From positions 1 to 64,000 of the forward strand of contig JAWPGT010000040.1 in assembly GCA_034638255.1 (NCBI GenBank): 64,000 nucleotides of DNA, in the 5' to 3' direction. Below the pieces are notes generated by a model. It did not search any database and was not told where the DNA came from. It saw nothing but the letters and a program-made list of their open reading frames with translations. This document shows positions 1 to 10,409 of the stretch, in pieces. The position numbers and the translations under genes were made by a program. The stretch's first letter is position 1, and each line of letters begins with the position of its first letter. This DNA comes from Coprinus comatus. Its lineage: Eukaryota; Basidiomycota; Agaricomycetes; Agaricales; Agaricaceae.

Positions 1-2411
1 TACAGGCTGGTCTCTTTTCCGGAATCGTCGCAGCTTTCACCATCGAAGCCGCAAAGGCAGTACAGGGCGACCCTGCAGAGAAGACGGTACTCTTACTACA
101 AACGCTCATCCAACAATTCAACAACCAATCAAACCCACAACCAAATCTTCCAATCGACCTCAACCCAGAAGCTGTACCATCCCTCTACGCCCAGCGTATC
201 AACGCATTGTACTCAGTCAGCCTTGTACTCAGTCTCGTGGCGGTGGTGGGAGGAATTGTTTGTCTACAATGGCTGCGACAGTTTGGTAAGAACATCACGG
301 GCGTGTCGAACAAAGATGACCTGTTACTTCAATACCAACGCCACGAGAGCCTCCGGTCCTGGGGTGTTCTGGGGCTTCTAAACATGTTACCACTCTTCCT
401 TCTTGTCGCACTTGGTCTTTTCTTTGTTGGGTTCATGGTTTCGCAATGGGAATCGAAATCTCTTGCATCAATACCAATAACTATACTCGTCACCATATTG
501 GGTGCCTTTATCCTCTTTACCACGATCCTCCCAGCTGGACAGCTTATCTGGCGTAATTGCAGAGTCTTAAAAAGCCAGACGAACCCACCTGTGCTTTGTC
601 CATACAGATCGCCTCAATCTTGGTTATTTCACCTCTTGCTTCGAGGTCTTACCTACATTCTCCGGCAGTTATTGGACTTGTGTAATGCTGAATTTCAGTG
701 GTTGAAACATTTGGAGGGTATTCGCAGTTGGATGGATTACGACACTAGGGGTGTAAAAAGGTGGAAAGAGAGCGTGGGTGCTGTTAGATCGATTTACCAT
801 CAATTATTATGGATATCACATGAGTATAGGCAAACGACTAAGGTTGCCGAGGATGCATATTGCTGCATGTTGCTTGCTTCTTGCCAGGGGTCACGCATGG
901 AGCTGAAAGAAACCGAACATAACACTGTCAAGTGGGAATGGGAGGAACTCGATTTATTGAGGTTGTTTATGAAGAATAATGTCAATGGTGTATGCTGGAG
1001 GGCTCTTTGGGAAAAAGGGATAGCTGAGGCACGTGCAGAATGCAACACATTGGAAAATACTGGGGTTCAGGCCTTGTCAGGTGTAATGACATATCTTGAC
1101 AACTTCAATCGCATAAGTAAATACCAAGTTATGCATTGGGTATATTCTTTGTTAACAATATTTGCTCCAGATTTCATTGAAGGCATTATCTCTCGCTTGA
1201 GGAAAACTGAGACTACGACAATTACTCCAGAGCATGCAGTTGATATTGTCTGTGACGTGGTTGATTACAATTTGTTGGAGCGGGATTGGACACACCCCAT
1301 TTTGGAAGAGCTGTGCAAGGGTCCAAGCTCAAGGATGTCACTTCCTCACATACATCGTCTTGTCAACAAATACCTGGATGCGAATCGTTTCTCAGAGCAT
1401 CACTGTGATTATTTGGTCAGCGCATTCGACGATGTCTTTCCTTCTGTGCAACATGCGGACTACGAAGTTGTTGCACCTGTCCTTGGTGATCTGCTTGTGG
1501 AATGTAATAGATGCTTTATCGAGTATTGTTTGTCTTCTCATCTACTCTGCCATCTCTCTCTGACCAGCCTTACTCCTCAGTCTATACAAACAACTTCCTC
1601 AAAATCGTACGAATTCTTGTCGTGAATCGTCTCATTGGCAAAGACAAATCATTGGATCGCATCTTCCTCTACACTAAACACATCATACAACACTCACATG
1701 AACTATCTAAAGGACTCCCTCTCCTGAAATCCACTTTCAGTGCAATACTATCTGCTGCTGAAGAACACATTCAAGACTCACCTTCAAGAGATTCGGTTCT
1801 CCACCCAGATAAATTCACCATTCCACGCACACTCCCTCATCCTCACCGGAAAGAAGATCTGAAGCCTGTATGGGCCCTGATAGATGATTTCAACAACAGA
1901 TTGAAGGAGTTATGGCGTGTAGATGAGAACGTTGGGTCTGGTGGTGAAAGGTTGGGTAGAATAGAGCCTATACGGACTTCTAGTAGGCCTCAAATTCATT
2001 TCATCCAATAATATAATTAATAATTTACTAGCAGATGAAGACTTACGAGACGAAACACCTGGTCAAGTCGGTTCAGCCATACACTCTGCCTCAGATCTAC
2101 CCATTGTTGCCACACCCGAGCCCAACTCAAAAAGAGACATTACACCCAGAGTCACAGTTTCTGCTATTCTACCATCGTCATCTCAAGGTTCCGAACATTA
2201 TTCATCCGACAACAACAATATTATACGTTTTGATCCTCATCCTGGAGAAGAAATTCCACTCGTTCAATTGCCAATCGAACATTCCAATATCAAAGAGAGC
2301 AGTGGATCTGATCAGCTCTCTTTGCCTCTCCGCAACGACACTGCTACTGAATCTAGACTTAAAAACCGCTTACATACACACGGATATTTGTATTCACGCC
2401 TTCCTGAATGA
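1..2411 (+). CDS. DUF6535 family protein, copy A (5' end outside window, probably degenerate)
   Basis: The reading frame is already open at base 3 and runs to 1625, so the start lies outside the window. It holds the DUF6535 core seen in copies B and C: the stretch reading QAGLFSGIVAAFTIEAAKAV, then two hydrophobic segments around bases 210-290 and 370-540 that look like membrane helices. An intron of about 95 bp, GT near 1507 and AG near 1591, joins this frame to the one ending at 2011. Relative to copy B the sequence is 5 nt shorter near 1965, a length copy C shares. The last exon can be followed in another frame to a TGA at 2409-2411. DUF6535 proteins are abundant in mushroom-forming fungi; their function is unknown. 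I rate the family call as firm and the integrity of this copy as doubtful. Confidence 0.8.
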
Positions 2412-2645
2412 AATACACAGTGTCTCTTCCTTATTTTCACTCGAGCATATTAGTATATGGGATTTCGAAGCTGAGATTGAGATTGGGGTTGAAAGCTAGG
2501 TGTTCGAGTCCGGAATAATGAGAAGCAATTACTAGTTTAAACGAGGCCTTTCTTTGAAATTGAGGGATGCCACGACGATGATAAATACATGCCTATTCAA
2601 AAGAACGCAGTGATAACAGTTGTTGATCAGGTTACATTGTCATCC
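1..2645 (+). repeat. Inverted copy of the DUF6535 region at about 19,130-22,080
   Basis: Bases 1-2645 on the plus strand match the minus strand of about 19,130-22,080. The match covers the gene and also about 230 bp of downstream non-coding sequence, including the segment next to the phrase gttcgagtccggaataatga at 2500 and its complement near 19,230. Similarity fades near 2645. The homology extends past the gene, so the copies arose by DNA duplication, not retrotransposition. Confidence 0.8.
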
Positions 2646-4042
2646 TAATATTTCCAATCATTTCATCGAGGATCGTGTGGACTGGGGGGTGTTTATGAAA
2701 ATGAGTGAGTTTGAAACGGGTTCTGATGAGCACGATGATGATAAAATGTGGAATAGAAATAAGAAAAGGAAGATACAAAAAAGAACATGTAGTAGAGGAA
2801 AACTAAAGAGTGTAAATCGTGGGACATACATACCTAGGGTTTAGTTTCGCTTGGATAATGAACAATCTTTTCATTATGGGGTATTCTGAAGATTGTCCAT
2901 AGTAGCCTGTTGAATGTCCGAAAAGTGTAGAAGGAAAAAAGGAGAATCAGTCAATGAATCAGTCAACGTAAACACCACAAGTTCTCCGCTTGCTCAGTAA
3001 GTTCCCGTATAATCGTATCGATGATGACTTAACATTGACTATGTCGGGAGTTTAGATAACAGGGTGATTAATATATCATTGACCTGGTAGCGATTCCAGT
3101 CCTGACTAGTCAGATTAATGCTAACTCCCGGTGTAGGCATGGACACTGACGCTGACAATAATGTTTAAGGGTTGGGATTGAGAATGTAATTGAGATGCCA
3201 GCTGTCTGGAATGTGCCTGCCTCATGAATCATCACTGAGACCAAAATGCTATCCGTATGAACGGAGGCCCATACATTGTGTGTATTCTTCCATTTTTCTC
3301 CATACCCATCCGTTGGACAGGCCCAAGGCACTCTAGTCTTTGTATTAATAGTATCACTCTCGGAACCAGACTGATATCGAATGTTGATTGAAAAGAAAAG
3401 ATCCGAAGCTCTGGAGGGAGTCAACGTTAGATGGATCAATACTATGTCACTCAAGCTGCCAAAATCGATACCGCCTCGGAATACGCAGTCGCACTATAAA
3501 CAGATATTTTTGTTAAACAGTGCCGCGTTTACATCCAACCCCATTTCAATTTCAAATGTCGTTCAATGTCCAAATATTCCATTATTTCAGGACCCTTGCC
3601 GAAGTCACAACACACTAACGTTCGCTGCTTAAGCTTGGATGATATGATAAGGTGTGAAAGATAAAATCATAGCAGGTAATAGAAGTGCCAGCACCATAGT
3701 AATTGGGATATAATTGAGCTAGTAGATCACTTCCGCTTCCACCTTGCTGAGTTTCAATACCAGGTACGATTGCTCCATTCGTTGTATCTATCACATCGGG
3801 GTAGTGGTAATAAAAATGATGATCAAGGTAGTGGTTTATGGTAGTACTGCTTTCAGCGGTCTGATAGTACGCACTTGGATCATACGCGTCCACTGTACGA
3901 TTAGTATTTATGTAATCATTAGGCATAGAATTCGAATATCCAGGGGTATGTCAGTTTGCCATCTTCTAGAGTAATGCTCGTTAAAGGACAAGGATGAAAT
4001 GAGTAGGGACGAGTAGGAATAATCAGATGATCTCACGATAAG
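2646..4042. other. Mostly anonymous sequence before Gypsy-A
   Basis: No recognisable gene. Two minus-strand open frames, 3110-3454 and 3615-3926, have protein-like composition and may be exons of one hypothetical gene. The first is Ser/Thr-rich beta-type sequence; the second is Tyr/Asn-rich with a Gln-Gly-Gly-Ser-Gly stretch. Neither resembles a family I know. Gypsy-A is inserted just upstream of the second frame, at 4043, so any gene here would have lost its 5' end. Confidence 0.3.
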
Positions 4043-4567
4043 TGTTATAATCTTGCCTATACCTCCGTTTTGGTATAGACGATGCTACGATGGATCTCTT
4101 CAAGATGCTCGTAGGAGGAGAACGTCTACTCAGACTGAGACTATTTTCATTTCAGGGGACGACCTCCACAGTACTCGGACTGTAGATCACAGGTGTTCCT
4201 TACTAGTAAGCCGTTCGTGCAAGAGTTAGAGCTGACTCCAGTTCTAGGTATCAAGTTAAGGGCGATGAACGAGATAGAGTAGAAGCAACTTAGAGTATTA
4301 AGCTGAAGCTTAATCTCTGTCGCTGTCCATGTATTTATACAACTACGAGTACAGGTTGTAGGCTATGCTTGATACATGTGAGACAGGAGAGTGAAACTAT
4401 CTACAGCTGAAACGGTGAGTGAAACGACAAGTGGAAGTCCGTAGAAAGTACTAGTCCGAGGCTATACGAAACAGTAGTCCAAGGCTATGTGAAACGAGTA
4501 AGAGAAAGTACACTATCGTCCATCATTAGTTCTAATGATTAGTCGTGATAAATATGAAACCGTAACA
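4043..4567 (-). repeat. Gypsy-A 3' LTR, 525 bp
   Basis: Plus-strand sequence begins tgttataatc and ends ccgtaaca. It matches 12,469-12,988 apart from a 5-bp insertion. The left copy of the target duplication ATAAG lies immediately outside. Confidence 0.95.
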
Positions 4568-4835
4568 TTATCCCCTTTCTAGAGAACTAGTCCATAGTTC
4601 ATAAATAATAGTTCAAGGTAGTAGTCCAGACGAAAATAAAAAGGAAAGGAAAAGTACTCAGAGAAAATAGGTCCACGTTTAGACATGTCTGTCATAGCGA
4701 GAGGGTCGAGTTTGGTAGGCGGGCAGCGGAGTGGGTGGTCTGGCAGGAAGAGGGTGGCGTACTGCTGAAGTGGGGATTTCCCAAAGAGGAGGAGTATGTG
4801 AAATGCGGTGTAGGAACTGGGAGGGGTGGCGGATT

Positions 4836-6326
4836 TCATCTACTCGGCGGTTGTCTTTGCTCATCTCGATAGGTGACTCGGTTAGGTGGCAATCTGGGGT
4901 TGACCCATGGTCTGGCATCTCCTCGATAGTTTCCATCGTTCTCCAATTGGCAGGAAAGGGACACTCGTTTGTAAGAGGAGCGAGGGTTCGACGAGCCAGA
5001 ATTCGATCCGAAGTGGGATGAGTGGTTAACAGATAGTAGTGGTGAATTCGGGGTTTCGGTTCTCATCGAGACGTCGAGGGAGAGGAGTGAGGAGGGAGGA
5101 AGTATGTCCAACACGATGAAATTGTAGTCCATGAGCTTTCTGGGTGCCAAAGATCTCGGGAGTGATTTGATCTTGAGCTCTTGTAAGTGCAATGGGAGTG
5201 GCTGGTTCCAGGGCTCGGGAGTATTGAGTCGAGAGACAATGACTGGGGATGTGGGTCGATTCTTGCAAGTCCAGGAATAATGTCCCATGGTGTTGCAGAA
5301 TCGGCATTGGTAGTCAGGGCATGACGATCCAATGTGTCCGACTAATCCACAGACAATGCAACCGTAATCGTAACACTTCTTTTCTTCGTCAGTGAACTGG
5401 TTGTAGACCAGTAAGGGAATATCCTTCTTCATGATATCTTCCTTCAACTTGTAGACCGGGAACCTTCCAAATCGTTGCTCAAAATCTCCAGAACCGATGA
5501 TCTTATCAGCCAGTTCCTTTAATGACGATGCATAGTGAACTGCTCTTGACGATTCGAATGGTGGGTTGGAGATATTTCGTAAGATACGGGCCTCTCGTCG
5601 GTTTGGGGGATGGTAAAGAGCGGGCGTGGTGTATCGATACGGATATCTGGAACCAAGGTTGGCGAATGGATGGTCTGGGGCGATTGGATAGGTATTGGGG
5701 ATGTCGGTAAGGAGATTGGCGGGAGGAACCTGGCTAGCTGGGAGGCTGGGGTTCTCACGTCCAACATTTCTAGGAACATTCGATCCCGTTGGGTCATCTG
5801 GTCGTGGAGGGTTGGTTGTGGGGGTAGAGGCTTCTGAGATCTCCGATGCACGGGCGAGGTACTCGGTAACGGTCTCCCCGAGTTGTCGAACGAAGTATAA
5901 TTGTGCCAAGCGACCGGGTGCGGAGGTTGGAGCATATCGTTCTGCTCGTGCCGTCGACGCAATGTGGGTGAGGACATTCCAGAGTTCATAGAGTTTCTCG
6001 AAATATGGAAGGGAGAGAAACTCGGCATTGGATCCAGCTGGTAACTCTCGTGGTGCCTCTCCATCCTCGTGGTAGGAGAGCATGTTTGGATGTCCAACTC
6101 CCCTTCTCCAGTTATAGTGATTTCCCCATTCCGATGTACTCGAATTATGAATGGAGGGGGTGGCAGGTGCGCTTCTCGGGTGAATTTCCGTCGCAAATAC
6201 TGGTTCAGGCGAGTTACCATCTGACCTAGAGGGTGCAGTGGTCGGTCGTTCAATGAGGGGAGAGACTGCGTCTGGAGTTGCGATGCGGGGTATGGGGTGA
6301 GCAATGGGTGTCTCTGTTTGATCCAT
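4836..6326 (-). CDS. Gypsy-A extra ORF 3b with tandem CCHC zinc knuckles, function unknown
   Basis: 496 codons from an ATG at 6326, in a different frame from 3a. A Pro/Ser-rich N-terminus is followed by a helical segment (YFEKLYELWNVLTHIAS, residues about 108-124), a second folded segment near 265-325, and two adjacent CCHC knuckles, CIVCGLVGHIGSSC and CRFCNTMGHYSWTC, both C-x2-C-x4-H-x4-C. A low-complexity tail follows. Gypsy-B has an ORF in the same position with a similar LW..L.H segment and two knuckles, so the gene is older than either element. The knuckles suggest RNA or single-strand nucleic acid binding, that is, a second nucleocapsid-like protein besides Gag. Confidence 0.7.
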   Translation of the reverse strand: MDQTETPIAHPIPRIATPDAVSPLIERPTTAPSRSDGNSPEPVFATEIHPRSAPATPSIHNSSTSEWGNHYNWRRGVGHPNMLSYHEDGEAPRELPAGSNAEFLSLPYFEKLYELWNVLTHIASTARAERYAPTSAPGRLAQLYFVRQLGETVTEYLARASEISEASTPTTNPPRPDDPTGSNVPRNVGRENPSLPASQVPPANLLTDIPNTYPIAPDHPFANLGSRYPYRYTTPALYHPPNRREARILRNISNPPFESSRAVHYASSLKELADKIIGSGDFEQRFGRFPVYKLKEDIMKKDIPLLVYNQFTDEEKKCYDYGCIVCGLVGHIGSSCPDYQCRFCNTMGHYSWTCKNRPTSPVIVSRLNTPEPWNQPLPLHLQELKIKSLPRSLAPRKLMDYNFIVLDILPPSSLLSLDVSMRTETPNSPLLSVNHSSHFGSNSGSSNPRSSYKRVSLSCQLENDGNYRGDARPWVNPRLPPNRVTYRDEQRQPPSR

Positions 6327-6724
6327 GGTAGGTGAATGGCATTGAATCTTGCCAGGACGATGGCTGCAGCAAGTTGGGGTTCTTCAATCAGAGTTGTTCC
6401 AGGTGGGTAAGTACCACGAGCGATAAGAGTGTCAATGTGCAGGCGATTGAGAATGTGAGGAGGAATATCCTCGATAGCAGTATCAAGAAGAACTTGAACT
6501 TCTTCTGGATCGTCCAGTCGAAGTTGGTTAGGATCAAAAGCTGGATTGAAAGCAAGAGGAGTATTGATAGCTCCTGTTGTAGATGCAGTTCGAGGGGGTG
6601 TGGTTGCTGGTGACGGAAAGGTATCGTTGGTGGTTGAGCTTAGGCTCGGTGTGGAAGATGAGTGAGAGGAGGGCGAGTATTCAAGAGGAGAGGGGCCTGA
6701 GGTAGAGTCTTGTTGTTGGGTCAT
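5519..6724 (-). CDS. Gypsy-A extra ORF 3a in env position, Pro/Ser-rich, function unknown
   Basis: 401 codons starting at the ATG (6724-6722) that overlaps the pol stop codon as ATGA. The first 75 residues are Ser/Thr/Pro-rich. Residues about 75-205 look like a folded region (for example the stretch PFIIRVHRNGEITITGEG). The rest is Pro-rich and overlaps ORF 3b in another frame for 808 nt. There is no signal peptide or membrane segment, so it is not a retroviral-type envelope. It may be a separate protein, or the N-terminal part of one product joined to 3b by a frameshift. Confidence 0.6.
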   Translation of the reverse strand: MTQQQDSTSGPSPLEYSPSSHSSSTPSLSSTTNDTFPSPATTPPRTASTTGAINTPLAFNPAFDPNQLRLDDPEEVQVLLDTAIEDIPPHILNRLHIDTLIARGTYPPGTTLIEEPQLAAAIVLARFNAIHLPWIKQRHPLLTPYPASQLQTQSLPSLNDRPLHPLGQMVTRLNQYLRRKFTREAHLPPPPFIIRVHRNGEITITGEGELDIQTCSPTTRMERHHESYQLDPMPSFSPFHISRNSMNSGMSSPTLRRRHEQNDMLQPPHPVAWHNYTSFDNSGRPLPSTSPVHRRSQKPLPPQPTLHDQMTQRDRMFLEMLDVRTPASQLARFLPPISLPTSPIPIQSPQTIHSPTLVPDIRIDTPRPLFTIPQTDERPVSYEISPTHHSNRQEQFTMHRH

Positions 6725-9700
6725 TTATATCTGCGAGGGGGGGTAGAGAGTGTCTTCTTTGGAGGAGCCCTTTTAAGTGAAAGGCGATGGTTCTTCTGGT
6801 ATTCTCCAAACAGTTCTTTTGCTGAATCTGAAACATTCTCTTCTGGTTCCCAAGTATTCTCTGAGTCAGGAAATCCCTTCCATTTGATCAAATACTTCAT
6901 CTTGTTTCTACTCCTTTTGTGATTAATGATTGCTTCGACTTCCCAGTGTTCTTCTCCATCTATCAAATCAGGGATGGTTTCAGAGGAAGGCTTGTTTGGG
7001 TTGATCTCGTTTTGAACTGCGGGTTTCAACAGAGCCACATGAAACGTATCATAGATCTTCCATGAAGTTGGTAGAAGAAGCTGATAAGTCAGAGGTCCTT
7101 TGCGTTTTAGGATCTTGAATGGACCTTGACGTTTCGGCTTGATCTTCGATGATTGGTATTGGATGGGAAGGTTCTTCGCATTTAGATAAACTTCATCCCC
7201 TTCATTATAGGTTGGATAATGAGGGCGTTTGACACGAGAAGCTATCACTTTAGCTGCGGATTGATAGGCTAGCAGTGCTTCGTGTCTGAAACGATCAAGT
7301 TTTCGAACATGATCATCGACTGATGGTGCACCAGATTCTTCCATGACATTGGGGAAGGATGGTGGATTTGTTCCAGTCATAATTTCTAGTGGTGATCGTT
7401 TGTTGGCGGCATGGGGACGGGAGTTGTAACTGAATTCGAGAAGTGGAAGTGCGTCGACCCAGTCATTCGGTTGGTTGTTGCAGTAGATCGAGAGATATGT
7501 TTCAATCTCTTGATTAGCTCGTTCTGTTGCACCATCTGTTTGGGGATGGTATGCCGTAGAAGGTTTCCAGTTGATCTGGAGCATCTCAAAGAACTTTTGG
7601 GCAGCTTTAGAAGCAAAATGAGGATTGCGATCTGAGACAATAGTGTTGGGGGTACCAAACCGTTTGTAGACATTGTCGATCAGGAGTTTTGAGATATTGG
7701 CGAAGGTACAGGTTTTCGACGTTGGACAGAGTATTATCCCCTTCGATAATCCGCGATCTATCACGGATAATATAGAATCAAATTTTCTGCAAGGAGGGAG
7801 ATCGGTGATTAAGTCCATAGCAATATTGCCAAAAACACGCATGGATTCGGATGGAGGAAGTGGTTGGAATGGAGGTTTTGCAGGATTCCGATCAATCTTG
7901 AATTGTTGGCATTGTGGACAGGCTTTGACATAGTTGGTAATGAAATCGCGCATTCCAGGCCATTTCACTATTAACTGAATTCGTCTTAATGTTTCATCTA
8001 TTCCAGGGTGTCCTGCGGAATGATGATCATGATACTGTGCTAGAAGCCGTTGTTTCTCCTTCAGAGTGGGTTCTTGGGCAATTAAGGCAGGTTCAGTTGA
8101 AGTGGCGTTTAAGAATAGCTTGTTTGGTAAAACCACAATGTCCACATTTTCTTCGGCAGAGTCAAAGTTATGATCTGGTCGTCTAGAGAGTGCATCTGCA
8201 GCAGGAATTTCTTTTCCTGGTTTGTGTTTTATCACAAAGTTGTATTTCTGCAGTTCAGCCCATGTGCGAGCTTGACGACGTGACAGCTTCTGCGAATCTT
8301 GCCAAAAACGGAGATTGTTGTGATCACTGTGCACAGTTACTATATGCGGTGATCCCAGTAGGTAGTGGCGCCAGTCATCAAAAGCTTGTTTGATCGCAAG
8401 GAGTTCTTTGTCCGGAGTGGGATAGTTGCGTTCCGCAGGTCCAAGGGATTTAGAACGGAATGCACAAGGACGAGTAACTCCGTTTTCATCAGTTTGACAT
8501 AGAACACCGCCCGTTGCAAAGTCAGAAGCATCTGTTTCGACATGGAATGGTTTGTGGGGATCGGGAGTGAGAAGGATAGATCCGTTTGCAAACATGTCCT
8601 TAACAGTGTTAAAAGCTTCTTCTGCTTCTGGGGTCCATTTAAATGCTACCGATTTGCGTAGAAGGTCATTTAGAGGACGGGTGATATTGGCGTAGTTCCT
8701 GATGAATTTTCGGTAGAAGTTTGCAAATCCTAAGAACTTTCTAACTTCGCGTTGTGATGTTGGTGTAGGCCATTCTGCAATTCCAGCAAGTTTGTCTTCT
8801 GACATGGTGATACTGTTCTGGCTTATTGTCATTCCTAGGAATTCTATGGAGGTTTTCTCGAATTCACATTTCTCAGTCTTGAGATAAAGATCGTTTTCTT
8901 GGACTCTTTTTAGAACTTCAAGAGTCATCTTGTTAAGATCTTGCTTGTTATCAGAGAAAATGAGAATGTCGTCCATATAGACAATAACTGCTGTACAACC
9001 AGGTTTGTCAATGAGATCTCGGAAGATATGATCCATCATTGCCTGGAACGTTGCAGGAGAATTTGTCATTCCAAAGAACATAACAGTGGGTTCGAAAAGA
9101 CCGAATGGAGTTTTGAATGCTCCTTTCCATTGGTCTCCATCAAAGATGCGAACGTTGTTATATCCAAGACGAACGTCCATTTTGGTGAAGTATTTAGCTC
9201 CACGGAGGCGGTCCATAATTGAGCTAACATTAGGAATGGGATAGGCGTTTTTCACAGTGTGGGAATTGAGGTAGCGATAATCTTGACATGGTCTGAGAGA
9301 TTTTCCATCTTTCTTGTTGACGAAAAAGAATGGTGATGCCATAGGGGATTTAGATGGTCGGATATATCCTTTGGCTAGGTTTTCATCGAGAAAGGTCTTT
9401 AATTCATCCATTTCAGCCGGTGCGAGGCGATATGGTTTGTAAGACTTTGGAGTGAAGGTTTCTTTTAGATCAATGCGATGATCACAAGGTCGTGATGGAG
9501 GGAATCGTTCTGAGGCCTTCTTGTCAAAGACAGGAAGATATTTCCATAATGTTCTAGGAACTATTTCCTTTGGATCGGAAGATGTGGCTTTTGCATGCTT
9601 TTGAGATATAAGTTGGGATGCAGAAGTTTTGGCATTGATTTGTATGAGGCGGCCAGCCAATCCAGTGTCAAGGGTATCAGGGAGCGATTGTGCAGCAATG

Positions 9701-10401
9701 CGGAGGTTTTTAGGAACATCAATTGGGTCTTCACTGTAGCAGGTGACTTCGTTGATTGTGATGGAATTTTCGAGTTGGGAGCAGGAGATGGTTCTAGAAG
9801 ATGGTGAACGCCATTGGAATGTTTTGGCAGTCCAATCAATGTCGGGATTGTACTGTTCCAAAAAGGAAAACCCTAGAATGGCGGGGTGTTTTCCAATTCC
9901 AATAACATAGGCATCTGTCTTGATGTTTCGACCATCAATGATACATTCCACAACTACTTTCTCAGTGATTGTTCCACTGATGTTTTCTGTTCCATCAACG
10001 TTCGTAACAGCGATTGGGGGTTCCACAGGGATTCGTTGGAGGTTAAGGGAGCGTGCAGTTTTCTCGGAAACGAAGTTTCCTTGAGCTCCTGAATCAATCA
10101 GGGCATTGAGGGTGGCGATCTGGTGGGAGCGGTGATTTTGAAGATAGATGGGTAGATAAATAGATTTTTCGTTGCGGGACAGGATGAGAGGAATAACGGA
10201 AATGTTCACTGGTCGTGAATTGTCTGGTCCGGGAGAGTAAATAGGGTCTGGTATGTCCATTGTCTTTGAGGTAGAGGAGTGAGTAGTACTAATGTCCGAT
10301 TCATCGTCTGTAAAGGAGAGATTGTCTGAGTCTTGAGAGTCTTCATGAATCACCGAAAGGATAGCGGAGGCTGGATGGGTTCGACTTGTCGCCTTAAGCA
10401 A
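6721..10401 (-). CDS. pol: Gypsy-A Pol polyprotein (protease, RT, RNase H, integrase, chromodomain)
   Basis: About 1226 codons, uninterrupted. Aspartic protease motif DSGA near residue 103; reverse transcriptase with YMDD at about 475-478; RNase H with the TDAS motif near 630; integrase zinc-binding H-H-C-C near 820-870 and a D-D-E core (AMDLITD, IVSDRNPHF, ATERANQE); C-terminal chromodomain (KYLIKWKGFPDSENTWEPEE). The chromodomain places it among chromoviruses, which target the element to modified histones. The frame has no ATG near its start and lies -1 relative to gag, so it is probably made by frameshifting at the gag end. Its TGA overlaps the ATG of the next ORF (ATGA, 6724-6721). Confidence 0.95.
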   Translation of the reverse strand: MLKATSRTHPASAILSVIHEDSQDSDNLSFTDDESDISTTHSSTSKTMDIPDPIYSPGPDNSRPVNISVIPLILSRNEKSIYLPIYLQNHRSHQIATLNALIDSGAQGNFVSEKTARSLNLQRIPVEPPIAVTNVDGTENISGTITEKVVVECIIDGRNIKTDAYVIGIGKHPAILGFSFLEQYNPDIDWTAKTFQWRSPSSRTISCSQLENSITINEVTCYSEDPIDVPKNLRIAAQSLPDTLDTGLAGRLIQINAKTSASQLISQKHAKATSSDPKEIVPRTLWKYLPVFDKKASERFPPSRPCDHRIDLKETFTPKSYKPYRLAPAEMDELKTFLDENLAKGYIRPSKSPMASPFFFVNKKDGKSLRPCQDYRYLNSHTVKNAYPIPNVSSIMDRLRGAKYFTKMDVRLGYNNVRIFDGDQWKGAFKTPFGLFEPTVMFFGMTNSPATFQAMMDHIFRDLIDKPGCTAVIVYMDDILIFSDNKQDLNKMTLEVLKRVQENDLYLKTEKCEFEKTSIEFLGMTISQNSITMSEDKLAGIAEWPTPTSQREVRKFLGFANFYRKFIRNYANITRPLNDLLRKSVAFKWTPEAEEAFNTVKDMFANGSILLTPDPHKPFHVETDASDFATGGVLCQTDENGVTRPCAFRSKSLGPAERNYPTPDKELLAIKQAFDDWRHYLLGSPHIVTVHSDHNNLRFWQDSQKLSRRQARTWAELQKYNFVIKHKPGKEIPAADALSRRPDHNFDSAEENVDIVVLPNKLFLNATSTEPALIAQEPTLKEKQRLLAQYHDHHSAGHPGIDETLRRIQLIVKWPGMRDFITNYVKACPQCQQFKIDRNPAKPPFQPLPPSESMRVFGNIAMDLITDLPPCRKFDSILSVIDRGLSKGIILCPTSKTCTFANISKLLIDNVYKRFGTPNTIVSDRNPHFASKAAQKFFEMLQINWKPSTAYHPQTDGATERANQEIETYLSIYCNNQPNDWVDALPLLEFSYNSRPHAANKRSPLEIMTGTNPPSFPNVMEESGAPSVDDHVRKLDRFRHEALLAYQSAAKVIASRVKRPHYPTYNEGDEVYLNAKNLPIQYQSSKIKPKRQGPFKILKRKGPLTYQLLLPTSWKIYDTFHVALLKPAVQNEINPNKPSSETIPDLIDGEEHWEVEAIINHKRSRNKMKYLIKWKGFPDSENTWEPEENVSDSAKELFGEYQKNHRLSLKRAPPKKTLSTPPRRYK

Positions 10402-10409
10402 AACCCGGC

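Noticed and set aside
4679..5332. Several short overlapping minus-strand frames at the end of Gypsy-A
   Set aside because: They lie in the tail of ORF 3b and have no independent support; a real C-terminal frame change cannot be excluded but not shown either.
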